Below, in pieces: positions 22,379-22,379 of a stretch of 22,379 bases of DNA (positions within the stretch are counted from its first letter, which is position 1; every line of letters starts with the position of its first letter). The position numbers and the translations under genes were made by a program. The DNA comes from an uncultured Fusobacterium sp. (GTDB taxonomy: Bacteria > Fusobacteriota > Fusobacteriia > Fusobacteriales > Fusobacteriaceae): contig NZ_CAJKIS010000039.1 of the NCBI RefSeq assembly GCF_905200055.1, positions 1-22,379 of the forward strand. Reading direction: 5' to 3'. A model generated the notes under the pieces. The model ran no database searches and was not told where the DNA came from. It was given only the letters and a program-made list of their open reading frames with translations.

Positions 22379-22379
22379 T

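Noticed and set aside
1..22379. CRISPR arrays, insertion sequences, prophage or toxin-antitoxin loci
   Set aside because: No regularly spaced repeats, transposase or integrase motifs, or paired small toxin-antitoxin genes were seen.

Overview
The window looks like chromosomal DNA from a strictly anaerobic, AT-rich, Gram-negative bacterium, most probably a member of Fusobacteriota (Fusobacterium-like). This is inferred from four things: strongly A/T-biased coding with AGA as the main arginine codon; an LPS-core cluster (GT9 heptosyltransferases and a heptose kinase) that implies an outer membrane; anaerobe genes (superoxide reductase, rubredoxins, pyruvate formate-lyase); and a Firmicutes-like flavour elsewhere (PerR-type regulator, rlmB next to a SigH-like sigma factor). 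No species can be named from the sequence alone.

Layout. 1-180: end of a tRNA operon (partial tRNA-Lys, tRNA-Leu) closed by a terminator. 210-1405: truA and a GNAT acetyltransferase. 1422-2763: an oxidative-defence unit of PerR-like regulator, superoxide reductase and two near-identical tandem rubredoxins (52 aa each), with its own promoter and terminator. 2784-3014: a single-gene tRNA-Met unit. 3059-9981: a long, tightly packed co-directional run. It starts with LPS core genes (GT2 transferase, three GT9 heptosyltransferases, a WaaY-like kinase) and runs on, with gaps of a few bases, into recA, recX and plsC.

9989-13299: the pyruvate formate-lyase region. A ZTP (pfl-motif) riboswitch with an intrinsic terminator precedes pflB. 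A second promoter lies after that terminator, so pflB can be transcribed both through and around the riboswitch. A hairpin terminator separates pflB from its activase gene pflA. 13326-15089: tsaD and a LysE-family exporter. 15105-16154: the only minus-strand gene, encoding a predicted exported protein with three tandem beta-sandwich domains of the carboxypeptidase-regulatory type. It converges on the exporter gene through a shared bidirectional terminator. 16290-19531: a DUF1694 (YueI-like) gene, murA, rlmB and a SigH-like sigma factor, closely packed. 19563-22254: leuS with its own promoter and terminator. The last ~70 bases have a different, more GC-rich texture and may be part of a dispersed repeat.

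Most genes are ordinary housekeeping genes. The items most worth a second look are the dual-control leader of pflB, the superoxide reductase that keeps only three of the four desulforedoxin cysteines, the altered DNA-binding L2 loop of RecA, the exported three-domain minus-strand protein, and a recurring TGATATAAT extended -10 promoter element.
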